DNA from: Sphingomonas sp. Root241
Lineage (GTDB): Bacteria > Pseudomonadota > Alphaproteobacteria > Sphingomonadales > Sphingomonadaceae
Reading direction: 5' to 3'
Length of the DNA: 64,000 nucleotides
Assembly: GCF_001428865.1 (NCBI RefSeq)
Contig: NZ_LMIV01000001.1
Span: forward strand, 987,776 to 1,051,775
The position numbers were made by a program, and so were the translations under genes. Shown in pieces: positions 1 to 7,779 of this stretch. The number at the start of each line of letters is the position of its first letter. The stretch's first letter is position 1. The notes under the pieces are model-generated. The model ran no database searches and was not told where the DNA came from. It was given only the letters and a program-made list of their open reading frames with translations.

Positions 1-329
1 CGCGGGGAAGAGGTGGAGTGGAGCCAGCGCCATTCTCCGTTCGCGTTGCGATAGCGTCCTTCGAGATCGAAGGTCTCGAGACGCGCTTCTCCAGCGATCG
101 ATTCGGCGAGGATCCGCGCCGCGTCCTCGGGGTGGATGATCCTGCGCCAATCGAAGCGGAGCGCCTCGTCATAGGAGACGCCGAGGAATTCGACATAGGC
201 GCGATTGACGAAGCTGCGCGTGCGGTCGAGCCGCGTGACCCACACCGCCACCGGCGCGCTATCCGCGATCAGGCGGAACTCGTCCTCGCCTACGGGAAGC
301 GGTTCGTGCCCGGGCTCGGCTTGGGTCAT
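1..329 (-). CDS. PAS-domain signalling protein, N-terminal part (cut by window edge)
   Basis: Reading the minus strand from an ATG at 329 gives 109 codons with no stop before the window edge, so only the N-terminus is present. The translation has the pattern of a PAS_3-type sensor fold: FRLIADSAPVAVWVTRLD, then a conserved N..Y..F.G stretch, HPED, and the closing RYRNANGEWRWLHS. PAS domains of this kind bind a small ligand or cofactor and usually sit ahead of a histidine kinase or GGDEF output. That output lies outside the window, so the activity is unknown. The plus-strand frame over this stretch is a shadow. Confidence 0.75.
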   Translation of the reverse strand, partial: MTQAEPGHEPLPVGEDEFRLIADSAPVAVWVTRLDRTRSFVNRAYVEFLGVSYDEALRFDWRRIIHPEDAARILAESIAGEARLETFDLEGRYRNANGEWRWLHSTSSP

Positions 330-399
330 TACGCGGTACGCACCCCCGAATGCATGCTTCGCATTCCTAGACCTAACCTCTGGAGAATCAATTGAAGGC

Positions 400-1272
400 T
401 TAGCCGCGCGGCATCGCCAGCACGGCTTGGGCACGCTTCAGGTGCGGCATGTCGAGCATCGCGCCGTCGAGTCCGATCGTGCCGGCTCCGGGATTTGCCG
501 CGAACGCCGCGACGATCCGTTCGGCACGCTCCAGCTCGCTTTCGGATGGCGAGAAGGCGCGGTTGATCACCGGAACCTGATCAGGATGGATCGCCATCAT
601 GCCCCGGAAACCCGCGCGGCGCGCCTTGGCGGCCACCTTGGCCAGCCCGTCGAGATCGCGGAAATCGCCATGGATGGTCTCGATCGGAGTCACCCCCGCC
701 GCCGCGGCGCCCGCCAGCGCCAGCGCGCGGAAGAGCTGGTAGGGGAAGTCGTATTCGCCGGTCTCGTCGCGATTGTCCGTCGCGCCGAGTGCGGTCGCGC
801 TGTCCTCGGCGCCCCAGGTGAGCGCGGCGAGGCGCGGGCAGCCGGCATAGTCGCCGAGGCCGAACAGGGCCGGCGCGGTCTCGGTCGCGACGACGATCGT
901 GCGGATCGTGCCCGGCGCGATTCCCGACGCGACCTCGAGCGCAGTCAGGTAATGGTGGAGGCGATCGGCTTCGGCGCGCGTCGCCTTGGGAAGCATGATC
1001 CCGTCGGGACGATGGGGCACAACCGCGGCCAGATCGGCGAGCGCATGCCCGGTGTCGAGCGGATTGATCCGCACCCATTGCGGCTGCGCGCGCTCGGCGG
1101 TGCGCAGATGCTCGGCGACCAGCCGGCGCGCGTCAGCCTTGTTCGGGGCGGCGACCGCGTCCTCGAGATCGAGCAGGACGAGGTCCGCGCCGCTTGCTCC
1201 GGCCTTGGCCAGCTTGCGTTCGGAATCGCCGGGCGCGAAGAGCAGAGAGCGTGCGATCAACGGTTCGGCCAT
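400..1272 (-). CDS. HpcH/HpaI aldolase, CitE-like (malyl-CoA/citramalyl-CoA lyase family)
   Basis: This 290-residue protein belongs to the CitE/HpcH superfamily of Mg-dependent TIM-barrel C-C lyases that cleave or condense acyl-CoA substrates such as malyl-CoA or citramalyl-CoA. Visible family motifs are RSLLFAPGDSERKLAKA at the N-terminus, DLEDAV (acidic metal-binding strand), a WVRINPL arginine strand, ETAPALFGLGDYA and the later GMMAIHPDQV segment. Length matches stand-alone CitE-like proteins. There is no citrate lyase alpha or gamma subunit nearby, so a citrate-lyase role is unlikely. The exact acyl-CoA substrate cannot be read from sequence. The gene is monocistronic and divergent from the downstream regulator at 1633. 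Confidence 0.88.
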   Translation of the reverse strand: MAEPLIARSLLFAPGDSERKLAKAGASGADLVLLDLEDAVAAPNKADARRLVAEHLRTAERAQPQWVRINPLDTGHALADLAAVVPHRPDGIMLPKATRAEADRLHHYLTALEVASGIAPGTIRTIVVATETAPALFGLGDYAGCPRLAALTWGAEDSATALGATDNRDETGEYDFPYQLFRALALAGAAAAGVTPIETIHGDFRDLDGLAKVAAKARRAGFRGMMAIHPDQVPVINRAFSPSESELERAERIVAAFAANPGAGTIGLDGAMLDMPHLKRAQAVLAMPRG

Positions 1273-1632
1273 GGATCCTCCAAATTCGGTCGACAGACCT
1301 AGAACGCGGAGGAGCGCGGGTAAACCATGCGGGGCCCAGCCGAAGCCGTGAGGGATTGGTGACGGCTTCGGCTTGCTCTCTGGGCAATGCCCCTCCGGTA
1401 AGGAGAGGCGGCACTCGGTACGGACGAAGGCCCCAGGGAGACAGAGGCATCCGTGAACAGACTTCTAGACCGCATACCGTGCGAAATCCGCTCGGGAGTA
1501 ATCCGTTATGGGTTTGTACCAGGTCTTAACGACGCGCGGCCGCCGCCACCGCTGGGCCCGGGCCGAATTTTACCCCGCGTTAACGCTGTTCACTTACCTT
1601 GTTTCAGTGCGGATCAAGGGGATTGGGGCATC
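1273..1632. other. Non-coding region with a 12-bp perfect inverted repeat
   Basis: This 360-base gap separates the divergent CitE-like gene and the GGDEF-EAL regulator. I see no convincing gene in it. It holds a perfect inverted repeat (arms agccgaagccgt at 1338-1349 and acggcttcggct at 1362-1373, 12-base spacer). Smaller hairpins follow, gggc-aat-gccc and ctcc-ggtaa-ggag, between 1379 and 1406. It must contain promoters for both flanking genes, but I cannot assign -10/-35 boxes with confidence. Confidence 0.5.
1338..1373. repeat. Perfect inverted repeat, 12-bp arms
   Basis: Arms agccgaagccgt and acggcttcggct are exact reverse complements around a 12-base spacer. There is no T-run on either side, so it does not look like a standard intrinsic terminator. 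It could be a regulator site or the first stem of a structured leader for the c-di-GMP gene at 1633. Confidence 0.7.
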
Positions 1633-3504
1633 GTGCGCATTCTAATCGTGGACGACGAACCGGGAATGCACGAATCCTATCGGCAGTGCTTCGCGGCGTC
1701 GCGCCCGAGCCATAGCGAAGCCGTGCTGGATGCGATGACCGCCGAATTGTTCGGTGACGCCGCGTCCGCCGAACCCGAAGATCCGACGCCCCAATTCGCC
1801 TGCGACCACAAGATGCAGGGGCTCGACGCCGTCGCCGCCGTCGAGGAATCGGTCCAATCGGGCGAACGCTATGCCGTCGCCTTCATCGACATCCGCATGC
1901 CGCCCGGGATCGACGGGAAGGAAACCGCGCGCCGCATCCGCCTGGCCGATCCCGACATCAACCTCGTCATCGTCACCGGCTTTTCCGATTTTTCGCCGAT
2001 CGACATCAGCCGTGCCGCGGGTCCCGCCGACAAGATCTTCTACATCGCCAAGCCTTTTCAGGCCGAGGAGGTGCTCCAGACTGCGACTGCGCTCGCCAAT
2101 CGCTGGAAGATCGACCTCGATCTCAAGCAGGCGATCGCGTTGCTCGAGGAGCAGAAGCTCGAGCTGGCCGCGAACGAATCGCGCGCCATCCACATGGCCA
2201 ACCACGACTCGCTGACCGACGCGCCCAACCGGCTCGCCTTCCTCCACACGCTGGGGCAGGCGGTGCGAAGCGAGCATCGCTTTGCGATGGCGATGCTCGA
2301 TCTCGACCGCTTCAAGCTGGTCAACGACACGCTCGGTCATCTCGCCGGAGACGAACTGATCCGCATGATCTGCGAGATCCTCCAACAGAATGTTCCCGCG
2401 GGCGGCTTCGTCGCGCGGCTGGGCGGTGACGAGTTCGCGATGCTGCTGCACGTGACCGGCGAAGACGAGGCCGCGATGCTGTGCGAGCGGCTGCTCAAGG
2501 CGTGCAGCACGAGCTTCACGGTGTTCGGCCATTCGGTGCAAGCCGGTGCTTCGATCGGGCTGATCGTCGTCGAGCCGGGCAGCATCGGCGATCCGGTCGA
2601 CGTCATGCGCCGCGCCGATCTCGCACTCAACGAGGCCAAGCGCCAGGGCCGCGGTTGCGTGCGGCTGTTCGACGAGAGCATGGACGAGTCCATTCGCTTC
2701 CGCCGCCAGATCGAAACCGGGCTTTCCGGGGCGATCGCCAAGGGCGAACTGAAGCTCGTCTTCCAGCCGATCGTCGGCCGCGACATGGAGATCACCGGCT
2801 TCGAAGCGCTGATCCGCTGGTGCAGCCCCGAATATGGCATGGTCCCGCCGGCGATGTTCATTCCGATCGCCGAGGAATCGAACCTGATCCACGAGCTCGG
2901 CGATTGGGTGATCGATCGCGCGATCGAGGCGCTCGAAACCTGGCCGGATCAATATGTCTCGGTCAATTTCAGCCCGCGCCAGTTCCGCAGGCACAATTTC
3001 GTGGCGCATGTCGTGGAGCGCGTCGCCAGTGCGGGCGTCGCGCCCGGCCGCTTTCAGATCGAGATCACCGAGACCGCGATCTTCGACAATGTCGAGCGCG
3101 CCGCCGAGATCCTGTTCAAGCTCCGCCAGATGGGCTTCCGCATCGCGCTCGACGATTTCGGCACGGGCTATTCGTCGCTCTACAATATCCGCCGCTTCGC
3201 GCTCGATTGTCTCAAGATCGACCGCAGCTTCGTCGACGGCATGGGCCGCGAGCGCGAGTCCGCCGCGATCGTCCATTCAGTGATCCATCTCGGCCGCGCG
3301 CTGGGCATGGAAGTCGTGGCCGAAGGCGTCGAGACCGAAACCCAGCTCCAGGCGCTGCGCCTCGCCGGCTGCAGCCATATGCAGGGCTATCATCTTTCGC
3401 GTCCGGTCGATGCCGAGGATGCGCTGGTGCTCGCGCAACGCGGCAGTCTTTCCGCCCAGACCGACCTGGAGACCGAGGCCGCGGGCGACGGGACGAACGG
3501 CTGA
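1633..3504 (+). CDS. Response regulator with GGDEF and EAL domains (c-di-GMP turnover)
   Basis: I chose the GTG at 1633 because aagggg sits just upstream and the protein then begins with a receiver strand (VRILIVDDEP). The 623 residues hold a receiver with D86 (FIDIRMP) and K140 (AKPF), a short coiled-coil linker (about 155-185), a GGDEF domain with intact GGDEF at 264-268, and an EAL domain with EAL at 391-393 and DDFGTGYSS. Both the cyclase and phosphodiesterase motifs look active. The receiver is odd: about 80 residues separate the first acidic pair from D86, against roughly 45-50 normally, so it carries a polar insertion. The stop overlaps the start of the histidine kinase at 3504, which is the likely phosphodonor. 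Confidence 0.93.
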   Translation: MRILIVDDEPGMHESYRQCFAASRPSHSEAVLDAMTAELFGDAASAEPEDPTPQFACDHKMQGLDAVAAVEESVQSGERYAVAFIDIRMPPGIDGKETARRIRLADPDINLVIVTGFSDFSPIDISRAAGPADKIFYIAKPFQAEEVLQTATALANRWKIDLDLKQAIALLEEQKLELAANESRAIHMANHDSLTDAPNRLAFLHTLGQAVRSEHRFAMAMLDLDRFKLVNDTLGHLAGDELIRMICEILQQNVPAGGFVARLGGDEFAMLLHVTGEDEAAMLCERLLKACSTSFTVFGHSVQAGASIGLIVVEPGSIGDPVDVMRRADLALNEAKRQGRGCVRLFDESMDESIRFRRQIETGLSGAIAKGELKLVFQPIVGRDMEITGFEALIRWCSPEYGMVPPAMFIPIAEESNLIHELGDWVIDRAIEALETWPDQYVSVNFSPRQFRRHNFVAHVVERVASAGVAPGRFQIEITETAIFDNVERAAEILFKLRQMGFRIALDDFGTGYSSLYNIRRFALDCLKIDRSFVDGMGRERESAAIVHSVIHLGRALGMEVVAEGVETETQLQALRLAGCSHMQGYHLSRPVDAEDALVLAQRGSLSAQTDLETEAAGDGTNG

Positions 3505-5348
3505 TGCCGGGCACGGGGCGCCTGCGCCCGCCGCGGTCGCTCGGCGCAAAGCTCGTCCTGATATTGACGGGTGTCGGGCTGCTCGGCGCGACGACGCTCA
3601 CTCTCTTGCTCGCGACAGTCATCACGCCGAGCTTCAACCATCTCGAGCATACTGCCGAGGCGGCGCATGTCGCGCGCACCAAGGCCGCGATCGAAGATCT
3701 TCCGGCCAAGGTCGAGAGCGCGGTTCGCGACTATGGTGACTGGAACTCCTCGTGGAATTACATGGCCGCGCCCAGCCGCGCGTTCGAAGAGGAGAGCTTC
3801 TCGACCCTGGCGATGGTCAATCTCGATATCAACGGCATGGCCTATGTCCGGCCTGATCGCTCGATCGTGATCGCGCGCTGGATCGACGTGGCACAAGAGG
3901 CCGATGTGCCGCCGATGCGCGCCGCGCTCATCGGCGCGATCCAGCGGCTCGATTTCGAGGGAGCGCTCCAGGGGCGGAATTCGGCCGGCTTCTATCTCCG
4001 CCTCGGCGACACGCTGGCCGCGGTCGGCATCGCGCGGGTGCGCCGCAGCGACGGCAGCGGACGTCCGCGCGGCTATGTGCTGATGGCGCGCACGGTGACT
4101 TCGGCCCAGTTGAGCACCTTGCTCCAGCTCGAGGCGAGCTTCACCGCGCCGGTCAATCAGGTGACCGTCACGCCGACCTCCTCGCGCACCCGCATCGCGG
4201 TGCCGGTGCCGGGGTCTGATGGCCACGCGATCGCCACTGCCGCCTATAGCGTGCCGCGCGATCTCTCGATGCTCGGCAAACGGATGCTGATCCTCGCGGT
4301 GCTCGCGTCGACGCTGCTGCTGGCGGTGGTGCTGCTGGTGCTGCGGCGGATGATCACGCGGCTGGTGCTGCAGCCGCTCCATCGCGTCGAGCGCCATATG
4401 GGATTGGTCCGAAGCTCGGGCACGCTGGGCTTGCTCACCGAGCGCCCGCGTGACGACGAGATCGGCAGCCTCGTCACCAGCTTCAATTCGATGCTCCGCC
4501 AGCTCAAGGATCTGCGCGAGCAGCTCGAGGTGCAGAGCTTCACGCTCGGCAGGAGCGAAAGCGCGGTCGCGGTGATGCACAATGTCCGCAACGCGCTGAA
4601 CCCGGTGACGACCGTGCTGAGCCAAGGGCTCGACCGCCCCGCCGCGCTTGATCGCACGACGATCGACAAGGCGCTGGCCGAACTCGCCGACCATAGCCTG
4701 GCGCCGGATCGCCGAGCCAAGCTGGCCGCTCTGCTCGCTGCCGCATTCGATGCGATCGAGTGCGAGCGCGAGGATCGTCGCGCACAGCTCTGCGTCGGGC
4801 GCGACGCGCTGCGCCACGTGCTCCAGATCATCGGCGAACAGCAGGAAGCCGCGCATGAGCGTCCGCCGCTCGCCACTTGCGACATCAGCGACATCGTCGC
4901 CCAGAATGCCACGATCGCGCGCTATTCGGGCGAGAACTCGATCGCTTTCAGCTTCCCGGCCAGGCCGCATTGGGTGCTCGCGAACCGCGTGATCCTCAGT
5001 CAGGTGGTCGGAAACCTGTTCGCCAATGCCGCGGAGGCAATTGCCGCCACGGGCAAAGGCGGGGGCAGCATAGCCGTGTCGATCCACGAAAAAGGCGACA
5101 AGATCGAGATCGTCATCCGCGACGATGGCGAAGGTTTCGATCCCGCGCTGGCGCCGACTCTGTTCCAGCGCGGCTTCTCGACACGCCCGCACAAGTCCGG
5201 CGGGTTCGGGCTTCACTGGTGCGCCAATTCGATGCTCGCGATGGACGGCGCGCTCGAGGTGCAGAGCGACGGCAAGGGTATGGGAGCTAGGGCGATCCTG
5301 AGGCTGAGTGCCGCGCCGCTTGCCGATGCGGAGGAACTCGCGGCGTAA
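3504..5348 (+). CDS. Membrane histidine kinase (CHASE4-like sensor, HAMP, HisKA-like, HATPase)
   Basis: The start ATG at 3504 overlaps the previous stop (TGATG), indicating translational coupling. The 614-residue protein has a first membrane helix at about 15-38 and a periplasmic domain with RDYGDWNSSWNYM, which resembles CHASE4. A second helix lies at about 257-278, followed by a HAMP-like linker (MITRLVLQPLHRVERHM). The phosphoacceptor region is MHNVRNALNP with H359. The ATPase boxes are NLFANAAEAI (N), DDGEGFD (G1), LFQRGFSTR (F) and SGGFGLHWC (G2). The histidine region is of the HNVRN type rather than the usual HE.RTPL. It most likely phosphorylates the receiver-GGDEF-EAL partner encoded just upstream, linking an extracytoplasmic signal to c-di-GMP. 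Confidence 0.9.
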   Translation: MPGTGRLRPPRSLGAKLVLILTGVGLLGATTLTLLLATVITPSFNHLEHTAEAAHVARTKAAIEDLPAKVESAVRDYGDWNSSWNYMAAPSRAFEEESFSTLAMVNLDINGMAYVRPDRSIVIARWIDVAQEADVPPMRAALIGAIQRLDFEGALQGRNSAGFYLRLGDTLAAVGIARVRRSDGSGRPRGYVLMARTVTSAQLSTLLQLEASFTAPVNQVTVTPTSSRTRIAVPVPGSDGHAIATAAYSVPRDLSMLGKRMLILAVLASTLLLAVVLLVLRRMITRLVLQPLHRVERHMGLVRSSGTLGLLTERPRDDEIGSLVTSFNSMLRQLKDLREQLEVQSFTLGRSESAVAVMHNVRNALNPVTTVLSQGLDRPAALDRTTIDKALAELADHSLAPDRRAKLAALLAAAFDAIECEREDRRAQLCVGRDALRHVLQIIGEQQEAAHERPPLATCDISDIVAQNATIARYSGENSIAFSFPARPHWVLANRVILSQVVGNLFANAAEAIAATGKGGGSIAVSIHEKGDKIEIVIRDDGEGFDPALAPTLFQRGFSTRPHKSGGFGLHWCANSMLAMDGALEVQSDGKGMGARAILRLSAAPLADAEELAA

Positions 5349-5354
5349 ATACAA

Positions 5355-5464
5355 CCGTCACCCCCGCGAAAGCGGGGCCCCATCTCCCGGATTATCCACG
5401 AACACACCGGCGCTTTTTTGCCGCTCGTTCAGGAGATGGGCCCCCGCTTCCGCGGGGGTGACGA
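5355..5464. repeat. Paired palindromic intergenic repeat (REP/BIME-like)
   Basis: Two inverted copies of a short GC-rich palindrome (cgtcacccccgcgaaagcgg followed by ggccccatctccc, and its mirror aggagatgggcccccgcttc cgcgggggtgacg) flank a unique core. The element fills the gap between the convergent kinase and SET-protein genes. Related copies lie at 6742-6822, 6872-6978 and 20211-20238. It may act as a bidirectional transcription stop, which is inference. Confidence 0.85.
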
Positions 5465-5474
5465 GTAATGGGCC

Positions 5475-6614
5475 TTACCCCACCGCCCGTTTCTCCGTCA
5501 CTTCGTCCCGCTGCAGATACGGCGCCACCAGATTGCGTGCGCGGAACCACTCCCGGCGCTCCGCATCCAGCGAATCGAAATTGCCGATCACGCGCCGGCA
5601 GCTGGGAGCCTTGCACTGGCAGAGCATGTGCCAGTTCGATTCGCGCAACGTCGTCGAATAGTCCCAGCTGATCTCCTCGCCCGGCGCGATCGCGCGTATC
5701 GCCACCAGGAACACGCCCTCATCGCCGAAGCGCAGCCCTGCATTGGGCGCGCAATTATGGTTGACCAGATCGTCGAGCCGCCCGGATGGCCCCATATAAT
5801 GATCGGGCGTCACCTGGACGAAGCGATCGCCGCGTCCACGCATCCGGCTCGGCACCTGGTCCGCGCGCAGCCGCTGGCCGGTGAATTCGAGCAGCACGTC
5901 TCCCTCGGCGAATCCGGTCGCCGCGAACACGGCCTTGCCGAGATGGTTCTCGCCGACCCTGAAAAGATTGGTCGAGGGACGATAGCGGTCGAATATGAAG
6001 AGCCCGCCGCGGCGGGCGCCGAGCGACCGCAGCGGATTGATCGTCGCCAGTCCGATCAGGAACCAGACGCTGGCATGGCAGAGCAACTCGACGAGGATAT
6101 AGCCGAGCTCGGCTACCCCGAGTTCGGCGCCGCGGACCGCGATCAGCAAGGTCGCAAGATCGCCGAACGTCCACAGCCCCCAGGCAGGCGATCGCTCACG
6201 CGAACGATCTGCCCAGATGCTCGCCCAAGTCGGCCAGAAGCTCACCGGCACCGCGGCTACCACGAGCATGTGTGCCCAGAAGGCCTCTCGGAAAACCAGC
6301 CACAGCACCAGAGCGGTGAGGCAGGTGCCGATGCAGAAAGTGTCGGTCGGCGAGGGTGGCGACCAGGCCGAGCGGTGCCAGATGCCGATCGTCACCAGGA
6401 TACAAGCGGCGGCGGACAGCGCGAACACCCAGCCCTGTGGCGCGCCCGGGTTCACCGCGGCATAGGTCAGTGCCTCGAGCGCGGTTGCCGTCGCCCAGAT
6501 CAGCCAGGATGCGCGATTGGGGCGAATGGTCTGGCGGCGCAGTCCCAGCAGGTATGCGGCATAGCCCGAAAAGCTGAAGCCGATCGCCAGCAGGAACCAG
6601 ATGTCCAAGCCCAA
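5475..6614 (-). CDS. Multi-spanning membrane protein with C-terminal SET domain (putative lysine methyltransferase)
   Basis: I place the start at TTG 6614, because ggagggg lies six bases upstream and the protein then begins LGLDIWFLL. The frame stays open to a TTG at 6740. From 6614 it has 379 residues. Residues about 5-190 contain roughly seven hydrophobic segments (e.g. IWFLLAIGFSFSGYAAYLLG and YILVELLCHASVWFLIGLAT). Residues about 220-345 are a SET domain: GKAVFAATGFAEGDVLLEF, NHNCAPNAG (285-293), GEEISWDYS (312-320) and a post-SET-like CQC....C cluster (332-339). SET domains transfer methyl groups from SAM to protein lysines. Bacterial SET proteins are usually small and soluble, so a membrane fusion is unusual. 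The target is unknown. Confidence 0.8.
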   Translation of the reverse strand: MGLDIWFLLAIGFSFSGYAAYLLGLRRQTIRPNRASWLIWATATALEALTYAAVNPGAPQGWVFALSAAACILVTIGIWHRSAWSPPSPTDTFCIGTCLTALVLWLVFREAFWAHMLVVAAVPVSFWPTWASIWADRSRERSPAWGLWTFGDLATLLIAVRGAELGVAELGYILVELLCHASVWFLIGLATINPLRSLGARRGGLFIFDRYRPSTNLFRVGENHLGKAVFAATGFAEGDVLLEFTGQRLRADQVPSRMRGRGDRFVQVTPDHYMGPSGRLDDLVNHNCAPNAGLRFGDEGVFLVAIRAIAPGEEISWDYSTTLRESNWHMLCQCKAPSCRRVIGNFDSLDAERREWFRARNLVAPYLQRDEVTEKRAVG

Positions 6615-6741
6615 GAAACGCCCCTCCCCGGAGGAGCGTTTACCATGTCCATTGACTCTCGTCCACGCGCGACTCGGCGGGAATCCGCGAGTCGCGGAGA
6701 TGAAGCTCCTCCGGGATAGGTGCGGCGGTAGTCCCCACAAT

Positions 6742-6822
6742 CGTCATCCCGGCCTTGAGCCGGGATCCCGCTTCTTCCTGGCCAGAGGGTCAGCGGGACC
6801 CCGGCCCAAGGCCGGGGTGACG
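6742..6822. repeat. Palindromic intergenic repeat, variant with ggcc core
   Basis: An outer inverted repeat, tcgtcatcccggcc at the left and ggccggggtgacga at the right, encloses smaller stems (ccggccttgagccgg and ccggcccaaggccgg). It is the same family as the element at 5355 but with a different stem sequence. It lies upstream of the SET-domain gene. Confidence 0.8.
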
Positions 6823-6871
6823 AACAGACGGAAGCGGCGATCCGCTAGGTTGAGGACTCATATTCAGAATC

Positions 6872-6978
6872 CGTCATCCCCGCGAAAGCGGGGACCCATC
6901 TCCCGAGCGGGCAGCAAAATGCACCGGCGCGCTCGTGGAAACTGTTGGAGATGGATCCCCGCTTTCGCGGGGATGACG
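6872..6978. repeat. Paired palindromic intergenic repeat (REP/BIME-like)
   Basis: The left unit ccgtcatccccgcgaaagcg plus gggacccatctccc and the right unit ggagatggatccccgctttc plus gcggggatgacg are inverted copies around a unique core of about 45 bases. The layout matches the element at 5355-5464. With 6742-6822 it fills most of the gap between the SET gene and cysQ, where I see no gene. Confidence 0.85.
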
Positions 6979-7041
6979 TAAGGGGTTCGCGATGGACGAA
7001 GTGCAGCCGTTATGAATCAACAGCTTGTATAGGTTTTCACC

Positions 7042-7779
7042 CTAGTCCCGCCCGCAATCCCTTACCGCCGCCAGCACCGTCTGCGCCCATTCCTTCCGGC
7101 AGATCAGCAGGTCCGGAATGCTCGTCTCGCGCTGGTTGTAGACGATCGGCGAACTGTCGATCCGCGACGCGTGCAGCCCTGCCGCCAGTGCCACTGCGAC
7201 CGGCGCGCAATTGTCCCATTGATGCTGGCCGCCGGTGTGGAGGTAGATCTCGGCCTCGCCGCGCACCACCGCCATCGCCTTGGCGCCGGCCGAGCCCATG
7301 CCCACCCGAACCGCGCCGATCCGCTCGGCCACGTCGACGCACAAGGCGCTCGGCCGCGTGCGGCTCACCAACAGCCGCGGCGGCGTCTGCGGAGCGGGAA
7401 GCGGGGGAGGGGCGTCGCTCGACAGCGTCACGCCCAGTTTCGGCAGCGCCACCGCGCCGCTCTCCGCATGACCGTCGACCGCCAGCGCGACATGCACTGC
7501 CCAATCGTCGCGCCGCTCGGCGAATTCGCGGGTGCCGTCGAGCGGATCGACGATCCACACGCGGCTGCGCTCCAGCCGGGCGAGGTCGTCGGCGGATTCC
7601 TCGGAAAGGATCGCATCCTCGGGCCGGGCCTCCCGCAACCGCGCGAGGATCAGCGTATTGGCCTCGCGGTCGCCGCGGTCGCCGCCCGCACAGTCGCTCT
7701 GGATCCGCATCAGCAGGGCACCCGCCTCGGCGGCGATGTCCCGCGCGAGTTCGGCGTCGGTCAAATCACCGGGCTCCAC
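7042..7779 (-). CDS. cysQ: 3'(2'),5'-bisphosphate nucleotidase (CysQ, inositol monophosphatase family)
   Basis: The 245-residue protein is a Mg-dependent phosphatase of the IMPase fold. It shows the SEES motif ([10 protein letters not shown]), the metal-binding [12 protein letters not shown] block and the later [14 protein letters not shown] segment, in the usual order. CysQ removes the 3' phosphate from PAP or PAPS, recycling the by-product of PAPS reductase and sulfotransferases. It is the last gene of cysD-cysNC-cysQ. Its GTG start (codons for [11 protein letters not shown]) lies inside the end of cysNC, a 19-base overlap that implies coupled translation. The operon context makes the PAP/PAPS role much more likely than inositol phosphate hydrolysis. 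Confidence 0.92.
   Translation of the reverse strand: MEPGDLTDAELARDIAAEAGALLMRIQSDCAGGDRGDREANTLILARLREARPEDAILSEESADDLARLERSRVWIVDPLDGTREFAERRDDWAVHVALAVDGHAESGAVALPKLGVTLSSDAPPPLPAPQTPPRLLVSRTRPSALCVDVAERIGAVRVGMGSAGAKAMAVVRGEAEIYLHTGGQHQWDNCAPVAVALAAGLHASRIDSSPIVYNQRETSIPDLLICRKEWAQTVLAAVRDCGRD

Noticed and set aside
18..395. 125-codon plus-strand frame at the left edge
   Set aside because: The minus strand of the same stretch encodes a clear PAS domain, and the plus frame is its shadow.
1374..1632. Possible c-di-GMP (GEMM) or cobalamin riboswitch before the GGDEF-EAL gene
   Set aside because: I looked for the conserved core sequences of both classes and did not find them. Only generic hairpins are present.
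1642..3276. 544-codon minus-strand frame opposite the GGDEF-EAL gene
   Set aside because: It is antisense to intact GGDEF and EAL motifs and lacks any domain of its own.
3390..5354. 654-codon minus-strand frame opposite the CHASE4 kinase
   Set aside because: The translation is low-complexity Arg/His/Glu-rich sequence with no domain. The plus strand encodes a complete histidine kinase.
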